In this document: positions 49,664-61,439 of the stretch, in pieces
Numbering within the stretch: position 1 is the stretch's first letter
Layout: every line of letters begins with the position of its first letter
Source: Urechis unicinctus
Lineage: Eukaryota; Annelida; Polychaeta; Xenopneusta; Urechidae
NCBI GenBank assembly: GCA_034190875.2
Contig: CM067343.1
Coordinates: forward strand, 13,831,648 to 13,895,647
Direction of reading: 5' to 3'
DNA: 64,000 bases
Translations under genes and position numbers: made by a program
Notes under the pieces: model-generated
Told to the model about the DNA's origin: nothing
Databases searched by the model: none
What the model saw: only the letters and a program-made list of their open reading frames with translations

Positions 49664-51070
49664 CACCGTCGCTCTATGAGGAGTGCATGATATCCAACTT
49701 TATAGCTATAAGAATGGAGATTACCATCATGTTTCCAATAAAGTTGCACTTTTTTCTGCGGCTAATGTCTAGCCTTTGAAACATTTTGTACACTTTTTAC
49801 ACCAGCACATGCTCCAAATCCTAAAGACCTATAATAAACGTTAAAGCTGACCAACGCATTTCAATTGCGCTACCCGCCTAAGCTTGTTGTTGCTTGTGTG
49901 ATGTGAACACAGCTGTAAAAATATTTCAACTGACATAAGTTCAACATATACGACTTAAAATAGAACGCATTAGGTTAACTCATTGGACGTACATAGTTTG
50001 CACTGAGGTGACACAATGGTTGTGAACTTATTAGTTTGACTCAGAATTCGCCCAATGTAAAGCCATGTAATTGATCTAAAAGAAATAGAATTATAAAATA
50101 TTGTTCAATGAATATGATATTAATACCCCATCTTAATCATGTTTTTGTTATTTATCTCAATACCTAGGTCATTAGCTTGATGTATTGTCAATCGGACACT
50201 TTATAAGTAATCCCATCTGCTGACATCGATTAATGATACAATAACACGATTAATTTATCATCTCTCTCTAGTCGTCGAGTTTTTGTTTTAAGCTCGCTAC
50301 AAAATATTGTTTTTACTCACACTGATATTGCAATGTAAACTGTTTAAATGTATGCAAAGTTTATCGACCGATTTTCAATGAACTCTGCACTCATAGAAAG
50401 CGTTTTATATTGTTAAATATTCCTGACATATTGTAACATGCATCGGTTAGCAGTGACCTTCGATTAGTAATATTAATATACGTTGAGATTTGCAAATTGT
50501 TATGTGAAATTTGTTATATTCGTTTAATAAGGTGTTGCCAGTGTGGCAATATATCCGTGCCGTTCTTGTCACGCACATCCATTCCCTGCAAGTAATCTAT
50601 GGCATTTTTATGTTGCAGATGAAGAGGTCAAATCTATAGCGGCCTAATTGTGATGACTACAATACATTGCTTACGCTGTTTCACTGTTAAACGAAAGACG
50701 CTTTGTCTTAATTTGCAAGCACTAGGATAATAATATAGTGTGCATGTCGTCAACGAGCACCACAAAATGCGCCTGATGGTGGATTGCGGCTACAGTTAAT
50801 CAAACCGCCATCTATTCAGCAATCAGAGTTTTTATCACATAATTCACGTCAGGAAGCAACCCATAATAGATGCTAATGCTTCATTAGAAGAGCACGGTTG
50901 TAAACAAGTTGTGGTTCAGGGCAAAAGGTATTCATGCCGCATTACCATTGGACCTTGAAACAAGCCATTTTCCACCGCATTAACGTGCGTTTAATTGACA
51001 TTGTGATAAGAGAGCAGCCAGTGAATTGCGGGTAGACTTGTCATAAGAATCATCATTGACATAGAGTTAA

Positions 51071-51248
51071 ATATCTACGATGTCATTCGTCTCGCAATTG
51101 TTGTATAACTCGCGTCTACTTTATAAACTCTTGGGTAACGAAGGGTATATGATCGACTATACCATGGGCCAAATGATGATTGGCGATAAACATATATGCA
51201 CAAACTACAAGTGGTATCATAGGTGTATGTCCTTCACGGCATGTCCTG
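51071..51248 (+). pseudogene. Exon-like block without ATG, unit 4
   Basis: The 178-nt block keeps its gtaagtg donor but has ATA where units 1-3 have the first ATG. An in-frame ATG remains at the fourth codon. Confidence 0.25.
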
Positions 51249-52404
51249 GTAAGTGAATCGCCTGCAACGAAATTATCTTCTTACGTCGCTTTTGGAGCTT
51301 CCCTGACACTTCAGTAATTTCCCCTCAACCAACACTCAACCAATCACAGATAACCGTAAGTGGTACGGAGGACGAGTCATATTTCATTCCAATGAGACAT
51401 TGAATCACAATAATGCCAGTTCAGGCCTTGAAGGGTCAACGGAGGAAGCACTGCATTTTGAGCCAAAATAAACCCATACCTAAGCGATACCAATTTTATC
51501 GGCGAATTTCGCCCAATACGGCACATTACAACATTGGTGATCGCATCGACCTTGTGGTATAATACCCGTCTCCACATATTTTGATTGTGATACTGGGCAA
51601 CATTGTTATTGTAGGTAGATTTAGCGGCTACACATTCAATATGCGTTGTTCCAACTCCGCAAATGGTGCTCATCATTGCAAACGTTACGAGCCTTCTTTT
51701 GATAGTTCCTCTCCCGAATTATCCATCCTAGAATACGAGTGTATAGCCAATTAGCTAACCAAGCATAAGTAGCAATCAGAGCGGTTCTATTCATTTTGGA
51801 TTTATGTGGTCACCAAGCCCATATATGTTGTCAAACGCAGGGTTTCTACGCTATGATGTCAAGGGAGCTTTGATATTTACAACCAAGAAAGCTAGAATTC
51901 TATGACGCTTGTCTATAGCTTCCCCCCGGACATATACTACTGATTAATCGACTGGGCCCTTTGTGTCCAACTATCAGGAATTTATCAGTTAACTGGCGCA
52001 GTCATGTATAGTACTATCATACTATATCGACCCCGTCTCTTCGAGTGTCCCTTAATGGGAGTTTATGTATGTAAATCAGGATAAGAACCTAGCTGTTAGC
52101 TGATTGAGCCTGATTTTATTATCCTTGACTACCCTGAAGAATAGCTTCATTACCCGCATCGCATCATTAGCCGTCCTTATATTAAATGCATCGCTGATTA
52201 TACCCCGTAAAACGCATACTCAGAACATAAGAGGTGATATACTCAGGTAGGACGGGCGATTATGCATTGTGTATTGATAGTTGATATACAGGCACCGAAG
52301 AGCCAGGGCGGTATAAACCTTAGGGTAAGTGTCCCAGGCTCCCCCACAAAAGGGCATCCCAACAATCTCCATTTGCACCCCCCCCCCCATCCCCGCACAA
52401 TCTA

Positions 52405-52607
52405 GTTCGCACCAGATCCCATACCTGCTTAATACTGCACTGCATAGGGCATGCGGTAAACAAGAAACTTCCCTGATTTTAACTCTAGCGGAAATGGCTA
52501 TGTCTATCGGTATTATGCTGCCTGTTCCGACATGGATGCAAAGGAATAGTGTGACGTTAAGGTCACTTTGCGTTATGACGCATATCTGCTGTCGCCAGTG
52601 TCAATGA
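52405..52607 (+). other. HRACGK open frame, unit 4
   Basis: The same frame with one further change (AEMAMS for AEMTMS). It is preceded by a ten-C run and remains open to the same stop. Confidence 0.25.
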
Positions 52608-53064
52608 CATCGGCAAGACCTATCTTGACGCAGTAAACTAATCTATCTATAGCTGCTGATGATGCCGAGCATCTTTCCTACGATTTCCTCAATTGATTAT
52701 GTGATGTTTTTCGTACTGCTGTTCAATAATTGTATATGGGATGGATTTGTCATATGTCAGATATGTGTAGTAGTTCTATTCAATACAATGTCGTTGATAT
52801 AGCTCATTACTATTACGCATCGGAATAAGTTTCCCTACAATTGCAGAGCAAAAATACCCATCTATCTGTCCTCCACCACAGGATGAAACGCGACTCTATA
52901 GGCGACATCTACTTGTAGAAAGTGGCTGATCAACTAATGCGGTGAATTCGCCTGCAATGAATCGTGCTAGCTTTAAAAGACACCCGAGGTAAGTCGCATT
53001 AGCCTGCGTCAAAGCACCGCCCACTCTTCACAGACGCGTACGATTAGCCGACAAACAGTTAAAT

Positions 53065-53135
53065 GGCGAGGTAGTGAGAGGATCCGAACCCATCTCTAGC
53101 TAGGAATGCCAAGAACCGCGCCTTAGTTATTACAT
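53065..53135 (-). other. tRNA-like / SINE-like block, unit 4
   Basis: The B-box-like word is at 53080-53090 on the minus strand. Confidence 0.3.
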
Positions 53136-54709
53136 CAATATGTGTTGTCATAACTCTCTTTATTCCATGTTGATGCTCAGTGAATCTAATGTCCGTTATT
53201 ACCAACTATGGAGAATTACCCACTCGATTACAATTCTCCCATATAATTTGACAAACACACAAGGCAATAAAGTTATTTCATTGATGGATATTCCCAATAA
53301 GCCAACGATGTGACTATTCTATGCATGGGTCGAAATTATCGTCCAAATGTGTGTCACGCAGCACGTGCACAATTCCCGATTTGCCTCTTTATTCTGTATA
53401 GATTTTACCGAGTACGACAACAATGCTTATATTAAATGCAAAACACGAAACCATCGTCAAAATGTTATCAGAAATACGAAAGTTTTGAACATTCATCATC
53501 CTCACAGGGCTGTATTGTCATGTTTGAGTGCTCGGGACATGTTGGAATGGTTTAGGGTTTCGAAGAAATATCCTGGGATCAGCTTATCTCGCGAGGATTA
53601 TTCCTCGAAAGCCCGTAATATATCTAGTTTTGCATTTATGTCTCTATATATTGACGTAGCTTCGAGTGCTATTCCAGATAACGCTGACATAATATTTGAC
53701 AGCTAAAAACCAAGTTCATCCATCGCATCGCAATAACTTATTGCTGGTTTTGTCTTTTCTCCCCTTACTGGTGTTGGCCCCATAAATCCATATTCACTCT
53801 GCGTACAATGATAAGCATGTTATTTAAGTATAAAATAGTGGTACGCAATGACGTCATTGGTGCTTGCAGTAAGCTTCCCGACTATATTTTTACCAAACCT
53901 TTTACCAGAGTAGGTGTGATTACGTAACATCAATCATTCACACTGTACATCCACAGTTTAATGTTTAATACCATATAAGAGAAGCTGGCTCGTCGTCATT
54001 ATGCAGCATGCCGTGATTTCAAGGTGACGTTAGTTGGTGACTGGTGAGTAATTGTTTTGCAATTATCTTATCCTGCAGCCAAATCGCCAGCTACCGCTCA
54101 ATATATGAAACTCTGATTTGTAGCATTAAATGTCGGGGCAGTTATGATTAGAAATTGATATCTGGATTCGTTTAGCGTCCTAGATATTGTCTTGATTAAT
54201 ACAACCACAACTGGAAGCCTATTTCTGTTTAAATCTAGATGACTCAATCGGGAGTCATCAGTCATTTCATGCTGTAGATTACCTAGCACGTTAAGACATC
54301 TGAAGCAACCAACACGCACGAGAGCTCCTGCCATAAATGACACGTTCGTCTCACACCAGTACGCAATGACTTGACCGGGCTACAAAGTAGCAAATTGAAC
54401 TATCCATCAGGTTCACGATGGGTAGCGAGTGAAGATTAGAGTTGATTTTGAAAAAAGTGCTGCAAGACTATCCTTAAAGGGGAAGTGTAGTCCGGTCCGA
54501 TCCATAACAATTATGGTTGCAAAGGACCATCGTTTGTTCGAAAAAAATGTCAAAAATCAACGTTTCGACTGATAACAATTTTTGTTTATCTAAATATATG
54601 ATTGGATATGTTGATTAACTATCAACCTAAGTCAAAATGTCGACTACAGCTACAAGTGACGTCACGAAGACCTTCCGACCATGGAGGGCGATTTTAACCA
54701 GATGATACC

Positions 54710-55165
54710 CTTAAACTCATATCGATTAAGACGGCGAGATGCAAAATTGAAAATGATTTATCTATCATTGATATCATTAGAAACCAATTTGTTCCAATGT
54801 GCGACGCCACGCGGGATCCGACGCATAGATGTGTCCTTTCGATTTATCAGCTGTACATGAACATCTCAGTTACATCTGTGCAATGAGGTATCTCCCTTCG
54901 AGTGTTATCCATTATCGCTCTCCAGACCCCACATCGTTTGCCATATGGGCGGTCGAATTTTCACCGTCCAATGATATATTTTGTTGTTCACTTTACCGTC
55001 CGCATTTGGTAAATTAATTATGCTTTACATTAATCGCATTTAATTGTGTCCAGGCTGAGGAAGAAACTAACCGGGTATATAATCGGTTATTTTTAGGGAG
55101 TTTGTGTTTGCAGTATAAAACGCTACGGCTGTGCTCCAGAATGTACGAATGCCTTATTTGTTTAA
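54710..55165. other. Break in unit 4; nothing recognised
   Basis: Unit homology stops near 54710 and resumes at 55166. The intervening 455 bp contain a 62-codon frame (54829-55017) without recognisable motif. Confidence 0.4.
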
Positions 55166-55370
55166 ACACGTTATGATATAAGGCAACTTCGCGTTATAAT
55201 TATACATGACACGATGTAAATTTGACCGTTGTGATTTTGCTATCATGATGCCTGGCAAAACATATCATTTACACATTATGATATAACTCAACTCTGCGTT
55301 ATGATTATACATGACACAGTGTCAATTTGACCGCTATGATTTTGCTATCATGATGCCTGGAAAAATTTCG
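55166..55370 (+). repeat. 105-bp tandem duplication, two copies
   Basis: Copy 1 runs from 55166 and copy 2 from 55271. Both run from acac.ttatgatata through catgacac and ttttgctatcatgatgcctgg. The first part matches the single unit sequence at 22578-22640 (acacgttataatata, then catgacacgatgtgaa), so this is displaced unit 4 material duplicated locally. Confidence 0.85.
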
Positions 55371-55397
55371 GTATGACAGTGCAATCATGATGGTCTA

Positions 55398-55692
55398 GCT
55401 CATCGCCCTGGGGGGGCACTTGGCCTTATTCTGGATAGGGGTGTGCCGCGGGACCTCGAAAACCCGTACCCGTCGTACATGGTCAAAATGGCCAAAAAGC
55501 ATACCCAGTCGTACAAGGTATTATGCGAATGTATAACCCCTCGTACAGATTGAAGCTCAAAAACATACCCCGTCGTACAAGTATGAGGCCAAAAAACCCG
55601 TCGTACAAGTCAAGAGGCCGAAAAAACATACCCCGTCGCGCGCACATATGTACTACCTCTATACCATTAAGTGCCCCCCCCGGGCTCATCGC
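55398..55692. mobile_element. MITE-like DNA transposon with 15-bp TIRs and 9-bp target duplication
   Basis: The 277-bp element (55407-55683) begins CCTGGGGGGGCACTT and ends with the reverse complement of CCGGGGGGGGCACTT, 14 of 15 bases matching. It is flanked by the perfect direct repeat gctcatcgc (55398-55406 and 55684-55692). The interior is a series of imperfect modules around cataccccgtcgtacaag, on the plus strand. There is no coding capacity, so it is non-autonomous. Length and target size suit a Mutator-like or, if 8 bp, a hAT-like element. From memory, similar G-rich-ended repeats are common in echinoderms. Confidence 0.85.
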
Positions 55693-55944
55693 AAGTTAGT
55701 TTGAGATTTAAAGTGCCGATCGCACGAAATATCATGTCATTTGTTTCGCCAGATAACGGAAATATAACCCAAAAGTACCCATTCTGTCTATGTGTCAATT
55801 GTCAAAGTGCGCGCTTTCTGATCTTAAAAGATGAATTCGGCGTATCGAGCCGACAAGCTCATGAATAATTCATCGCCTCCGCGTGATGTCAGGTTCGGGA
55901 ATGTTTTTGTTGCGAGGCGCAATCTGCACAACGATTAGCGAGAA

Positions 55945-56169
55945 ATGGCTGCTGGAAATTTCGTTATTTCATCACTTCAGGAGAGCGACAAAGAGGCATG
56001 GTATGGCACATGTCATTCGCAAACTATCGTTGCTTCGGAAGAGCAAGTTTTGCTTTACATATTCGAACCAGAAATGAGCGAATCCGACGTCTCCGATGAG
56101 AGAAAAAAGACACTGGCGATGTCACTGATGCGTCTGGGTCGCACGCGGGTCATCCTGCCCGGGACATAG
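55945..56169 (+). other. 75-codon open frame, GC-richer than surroundings
   Basis: ATG in a good context (gaaATGG) opens MAAGNFVISSLQES, then QVLLYIFEPEMSESDVSDER, ending VILPGT. The composition is less AT-rich than neighbouring DNA and the product would be acidic in its middle. It has no second copy in the window and no family is recognised. It could be an exon of an unseen gene or a chance frame. Confidence 0.25.
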
Positions 56170-56199
56170 GGCTGCTACGGAACAATGATTGGTAAGCTA

Positions 56200-56855
56200 T
56201 GTCTGATTCTGCTTGTGCACCAGTTCATCGTATATGTGTTGGCGTGTAACGAAGTTAATCCATAAATTTCACAAACAAAATATGTAAGCTCTTTTCCTCA
56301 CAGTAGACTATACAACAGAACTTTGCAGCAAATAATTCTTCCATATCAGACAGCAGACATGAGATACCACAAAGTTTTTATCAAATCAAGTGGTTGCAAA
56401 CATAGCACATCCTTCTAATCATTGTAATGTTATGCTTGCGTAGTGCTTCATAAACCTTCTTCTGAATGCGTCTAATTCCTCGTCTTAAACCATCCGCTTG
56501 AACCCTTATCATGCAAGGTTTCGAATTATTGCATATCATTTGGATATAATTGACAAATATCACGAGCGCGCAATCACTGCTTGCGTGGAGGATCTTCTCT
56601 ATTGGATCCCACCGAATCGGATATGCGCAGAGCATCGTCATATCACCTGCGCATTGTTCAGTCCTTTATACCTTGTCATGACTAAGTTCATCAGGTGTGT
56701 TTATGATTATCAGGGAGCCGAGGGTGAGAAGCAAACAGAAAGAATACTTCACCCGATACACATCCTAAGGCACTTTGTGGCACGTGGGAGTTTACGGTGG
56801 TCTGCAATATGTGAGAGGACGAACAATGTATCACGAAATTAATTATGTGATAGAT
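56200..56855. other. Overlapping open frames on both strands, unassigned
   Basis: A plus frame (56498-56842, 114 codons) and a minus frame (56381-56641, 86 codons, with a basic ADGLRRGIRRIQKKVYEAL helix-like run) overlap. At most one could be real. No motif is recognised. Confidence 0.2.
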
Positions 56856-56859
56856 CGAT

Positions 56860-57650
56860 ATGATTGAAGGAGATAATGAAAATGTCATTGATCGCATAAT
56901 GAAATTCATGTTTTGTTTGCTTATGGAAGCTGATGTGCCATTATCGTTTGTATTGATACATAACTAGCCCGTCAATGGGGATACAGGTGATGATTATGGA
57001 ACGTTATCATCTCGATTGATGCTCCATGGTTAGTTTTTGCATAACCTTGGCGTTATAAAGACGATACCATTCAGCGCGCGGTCTGTCACCCGTGGCTGTA
57101 AATAATTGACATCTGACCTGACCTACTTTGTCGGCATTCTATGATTCCTGCATCGGGACACGGTTCGCATGTTTCGGCAACCGATTCCAACCATCAGACA
57201 GCAATGATAGCGATATCACAATTTCTCGCCTGTGTTCCTTCATTCGAAAGGTGCGTTGAATATTCTCGCGGTAAGAAGTTTCTGTTAGTAATATCGTACA
57301 CATCTATAGATCTGCTTGTTGTCATGCTAGCTCCAAATAGCAGTGTGCAAATAATAGAAGGAGCTTGCTTTTGATTTCTTTTAATAGAAACACTTATAGG
57401 TGTATAGTCTGCGGAACCACATGTCAATAGGCACGAGTGGTAACCGACAGGCGGAAGCTGGGGATTGAGTGGCGAACGGGATCAGATTTGGGGCCCTTGA
57501 TTACATTTCAGCCGTCGAAAAACTTTCATGGCAAAATTTGGGGCTTTATCACGAGTTAAAAATACCTCATTCAATATTTCCGGAGAAATCGCGAAAGGAC
57601 TTGCAAGTGCGTGCTGCAATTATCACAGAACATGAAATATGGACTGTATA
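56860..57650 (+). repeat. Dispersed repeat, copy A
   Basis: Positions 56995-57644 are almost identical to 63357-64000. Positions 56860-57300 match 60775-61180 with more divergence. Within it, 57130-57365 is homologous to the macro-repeat at 22790-23005. The 60-codon frame at 57469-57651 (MANGIRFGALDYIS, then GLYHELKIPHSIFPE) is shared with copy C but has no recognised domain. Confidence 0.85.
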
Positions 57651-60600
57651 ACAAAGTTTCATGATACTGTCATATATCGGAAATTGAAACCGTAGTTAAC
57701 GACGGATCGAGAGCAGACATAAGCACAGTCACAGCGTGGGTGCATGTAGCACGTTGTTATATTATGACTGCTGAAAGAATACCTGTTGAAGCAAAGGTGC
57801 CCGCGATTTGTTATGTACCTGGATTGCCCCAAACCTTCAGGCAGGGGATGCTTTATTATAATACAGACCCCCTTTTACGCGGTAAGTGTACAACCTGAAA
57901 CAGCTATCTACAACCTGAAACAGCTGTCTAGACCGTTAAGCCATTTAATATACCATGAATTTTTTTCTTTTGTTTTACAATCTATATTAATGCCCTCACA
58001 TCCCTTTAATACATTGATTATTAAGATCACCTAACAGCATTAGAGCAGGTAAATTTGATAATGTTATTATTAAGACAATACCTTAAATATGCACATTTAT
58101 GGTTTCAATTATTATCTATTTTTAATCTATCAACATTTAGCTAATTGTTATCCCGTGTCTGGTCATTGAACTCCAATAACCTCCATTGAAAGAGATGGAG
58201 AGCGCAAACTAAAGTCTATGGCAGGCACAGATCCGGTTTTTTGTGATGCAATTTAGCTTTAGATTTACTATTCAATTTTCCAAGCTCATTTTCGCGATGA
58301 AGTTATCATTTTTGACCAACAAGATAAGGGCAATCAAGCCTCATAAATCACTGTGATTATTAGAATCACCCACTTGCAATAGTTGTCTGATCAAACGAGC
58401 AATATTTCTCTGTAACATCCTGCAAAATTATGGTATGTACAGTGACCACAATGTTTTGCGGAGGGTAATGCTACCTGCCACAGCTTGGAAAGTATCGAAA
58501 ACTGCAGGTGGTTTATCGGGGGTACCGTTTTTGACAATGAATAGGGACAGATTGTAGTTGATGTGTCGTTATCCGAATCAGAGTAGCTCTCCGTGTTTCC
58601 GTCTGCGTTGTTTTTGCTGTTTTTCAGCCTCCACGAAGCCCATCAAGGCTTCGCAGTGGTGAGATAGGAAGACTTCGATTCCTGAGGCGGAATAGTTTGT
58701 TGTTTCCGTATAGAATAGTGTACCTGTCGAGATTGTTTCAGCCAGCCCAATGAATTCTATTCTATGTGTATTTTAAGGATAAGCGGTTTAAGTGATGTTA
58801 TACCCCGACTTTTTGTAAAGCTATGTAGAGGATGTAGTAAATTGTTGTTAATCATTGACAGGACACCCAACGGTATTGAGAAACATGCAAATATTAGTAA
58901 TTTGAGCATCGTTTCAGCTGCAAGGATTGCTTTACTGCCGCATGTGCAATCGGCGAGGAAATAGATGCTTTCATTTCTTTACTCATACCATAGAACGAAA
59001 CTTATATAAACACGGGGTGTGTTTATGCCTTCTGCTCCTATATTTCAGCACTATAACGCACTGGCGAGACATATAATCTAATCAAAGTTTGTCTCTAAAC
59101 CCTATTTGGCTCCTTGTCTTGCATCAGCTCGAGCATCACCTAGTTCGCTGATTGTGCCTAATTCCCTTTACACCGTAATGTGGGGTGTTTTGTACATTAA
59201 CTGCGCATCTGTTTTTTTATGATAATGCCCATATAACAGTTTGTGCTTACAATGCAGAAACAGAACATTACTTCAGGTTTCGCAAAGCCCTTGAAGCTCT
59301 AATATGTCTTCAGATTCACTCCAACAATGTATATCGATTTTATCTTTTCAATGACTCTGCGGTTAACTTCATTCAGTATGCCCTACAATAGTCACGTTAG
59401 TAGCTTTAGACATATGACGTCTATGAGTTTATTGTCTCGCGAATACAGCGGCTACAATTTCCAGGTATCAATCTTCTCTCGTTTACGCCCTAAGAATATG
59501 CAAGAAAAAGAGACTACTCTCTAATTGCAGCCCTCCCTGCAAAGCGTAGTGTCGTACGCCTAGCGCATGCATAATTGTTGTACGATTATTACTTAATATA
59601 TCTATGTAATGCCTTAGGTTTGCAAATTTAAATACAAAACGAACAGTATTATCGGAGAAGCGCAAATTATACGAATCTGCTTTATCTCAGAAATGGCCCG
59701 TGAATTTTCACTATAAACATTGAGTTGTGCATAACCGGACGTTACAGTTCTACCAGTCGTTGGGCGTGAAGCTCAAGTATATTCACGGTGTCATATGGTT
59801 AAACAGGGCCAGTGTATATACTGCTAAATACGGATGATCATGCTTAATGCATGATATTTGTCGAAGGTTGGATATAATGCGTCGCGTTCGATCTAGTATT
59901 GAATCATGATACAAAGATCATCATGTTCTTACAAATGACCGCAAAGCTTAATTATTATATAGCACTAGCTGGGCTAGGCTTGATGAAATTATTAATGCAT
60001 CGGCTGCAAACATGTCATTAACTTTCGAATATACATTATCGCAAACTCCTAGCACTTTGTTGCATTCAGAATATATGTATATAAAACACGCTGCGCTGCG
60101 TGGGTAGTGTATTAACAACAATTGTGTAGTATTGAAATATAGCAGCAAATGCTATTATGTTGCGTCAAATGTTTTCGATGCTCGGGCATCTGAATCTTAA
60201 TAATTGTGTTTTGCCAAGGCCATGGTATGAGACTGTGAAACATACCTTTAATCGACTAGTAACGCGTGACACTGTAGTATCAGCGTGGGATGGTAGTCGA
60301 GACTGTAATATCTTATCTTGGTTAATGAATGCAAAGCTTATTTCATGTGAACAGGTAATATATTTTAAGCAAAGAGTTGTCTTGCCCTGTGACAAAAATA
60401 ATACAAACTAGTCGCAATAGACTTGCTAGTATATTCGAAGCTTCTTAACGGAATATGATTCCGACATAATTCACGCACGGTATTTATTTTGACCTCCATT
60501 TGCTACATATAGTTCATTTTAATGCCTAACGCAATAGAATTATCATGGGCGAAAATATCATGCAAGCTAAACGCGCATGCAGAATATTGTTTTAATCTGC

Positions 60601-60770
60601 CATATATCGTTAGCAAGTTATAATTGCGTCGTTTTGGATGTAATTTACCAATGCTACCAGCGCCCAATCAATGCTAGCGCTATCCCGCTGACAAGCAACC
60701 GGTAAAATTACTTCATCTAATTTATATATTTAGGCCTGTAATGTGCTAGCGGACGAACAATATAAAACTA
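57650..60770. other. 3.1 kb with no recognised gene; two small repeats
   Basis: A 20-bp tandem duplication (acaacctgaaacagct.tct) lies at 57890-57929. A 7-bp-stem hairpin (cgaagcc, catcaa, ggcttcg) lies near 58634-58653. An 84-codon frame at 60157-60411 contains a donor-like caggtaata at 60352. It has no recognised motif and no second copy. The remaining frames are short and featureless. Confidence 0.4.
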
Positions 60771-60774
60771 ATTT

Positions 60775-61400
60775 TGTGGTAGACCGATTTGAGTGAAAAA
60801 GCTAAGGGAAATGTTATCCATTGCATGATGAAATTCGTGTGTTTTGGCTTACGAAATTATCTGTCGTATTGAGACGTAGCTAGAATAGAATAAAGCAGAA
60901 TAAAAATGCGGATGACGATAATGGAACGTTATGATCTCGATTGATGCTCCATGATGAGTTATTGCATGACCTTGGGGTTCTAAAGAAAACACTGATAAGC
61001 GCGTGACCTGTCACGCGTTGCTTTGAATAATTAACACACGACCTTACCCAATTCGCCGGCACACTATGATACCAGCATCAAGGAGCAGTTTGCATTTTTC
61101 GCAACTGAATATCCTTATATGTCAGTGATCATAACGATGTCACAATTTCTCCCCTGTGTTCCATCATCAGGATTTTGCGTTGAATTGGCTTTCGGGACGA
61201 AGTGTGCCTTTAACAGGAAATGCTTGCCTTTGAATTGTGTCCATTTTAACACTGAAGCAGGTGTGTTATCTGTGAAACAACATGTCAGCAGATGCGAACA
61301 GGATCAGATCTGTGGCCCCTTGCGTCATTTCGCGAGTCCTGTTAACATGAGGATGGACGTATCACGTAATTTGGGATCAAAATGTTGCCGTTATGGGAGA
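60775..61400 (+). repeat. Dispersed repeat, copy B (older)
   Basis: It shares ggaacgttatgatctcgattgatgctcc with copies A and C, then acaatttctcccctgtgttcc, and later the gcgaacaggatcagat words. It lacks part of the interior of copy A. Divergence from A and C is high, so it is older than the A/C duplication. Confidence 0.8.
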
Positions 61401-61439
61401 ACATGCGATGCACATTGATCTAATGGATGCCTTTAAAAG

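Larger units (their letters stand above)
37886..50359 (+). repeat. Macro-repeat unit 3 (carries extra sequence)
   Basis: A 12.47-kb unit. It is almost identical to unit 2 except for 2.7 kb at 45053-47800, where unit 1 has about 0.7 kb, and an (AT)n expansion at 49572-49662. It retains both of the segments that units 1 and 2 each lost one of, so it is closest to the ancestral arrangement seen in the inverted left arm. Confidence 0.95.
50360..54710 (+). repeat. Macro-repeat unit 4, partial
   Basis: It follows the unit from its start to about 54710, with about 1.2 kb deleted at 51531 (equivalent to 28712-29935). The deletion removes the 85-codon frame and the micro-ORF. Up to about 53750 it is almost identical to the other units. 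From there to 54710 divergence rises sharply, marking the edge of the recent amplification. The continuous 119-codon frame at 53347-53706 is the longest in the array. Units 1 and 2 have a stop where unit 4 has TCG and unit 3 has CAG. Confidence 0.9.

Noticed and set aside
16420-54710. Idea that the 10-kb unit is a single large transposon or retroelement
   Set aside because: I found no terminal repeats, target duplications, long terminal repeats or enzyme motifs at unit edges. Unit edges are arbitrary and the recent breakpoints do not coincide with sequence signals.
56381-56641. Basic helix-like minus-strand frame suggesting a transposase piece
   Set aside because: No catalytic or zinc-binding motif is visible, and a longer frame overlaps on the opposite strand.
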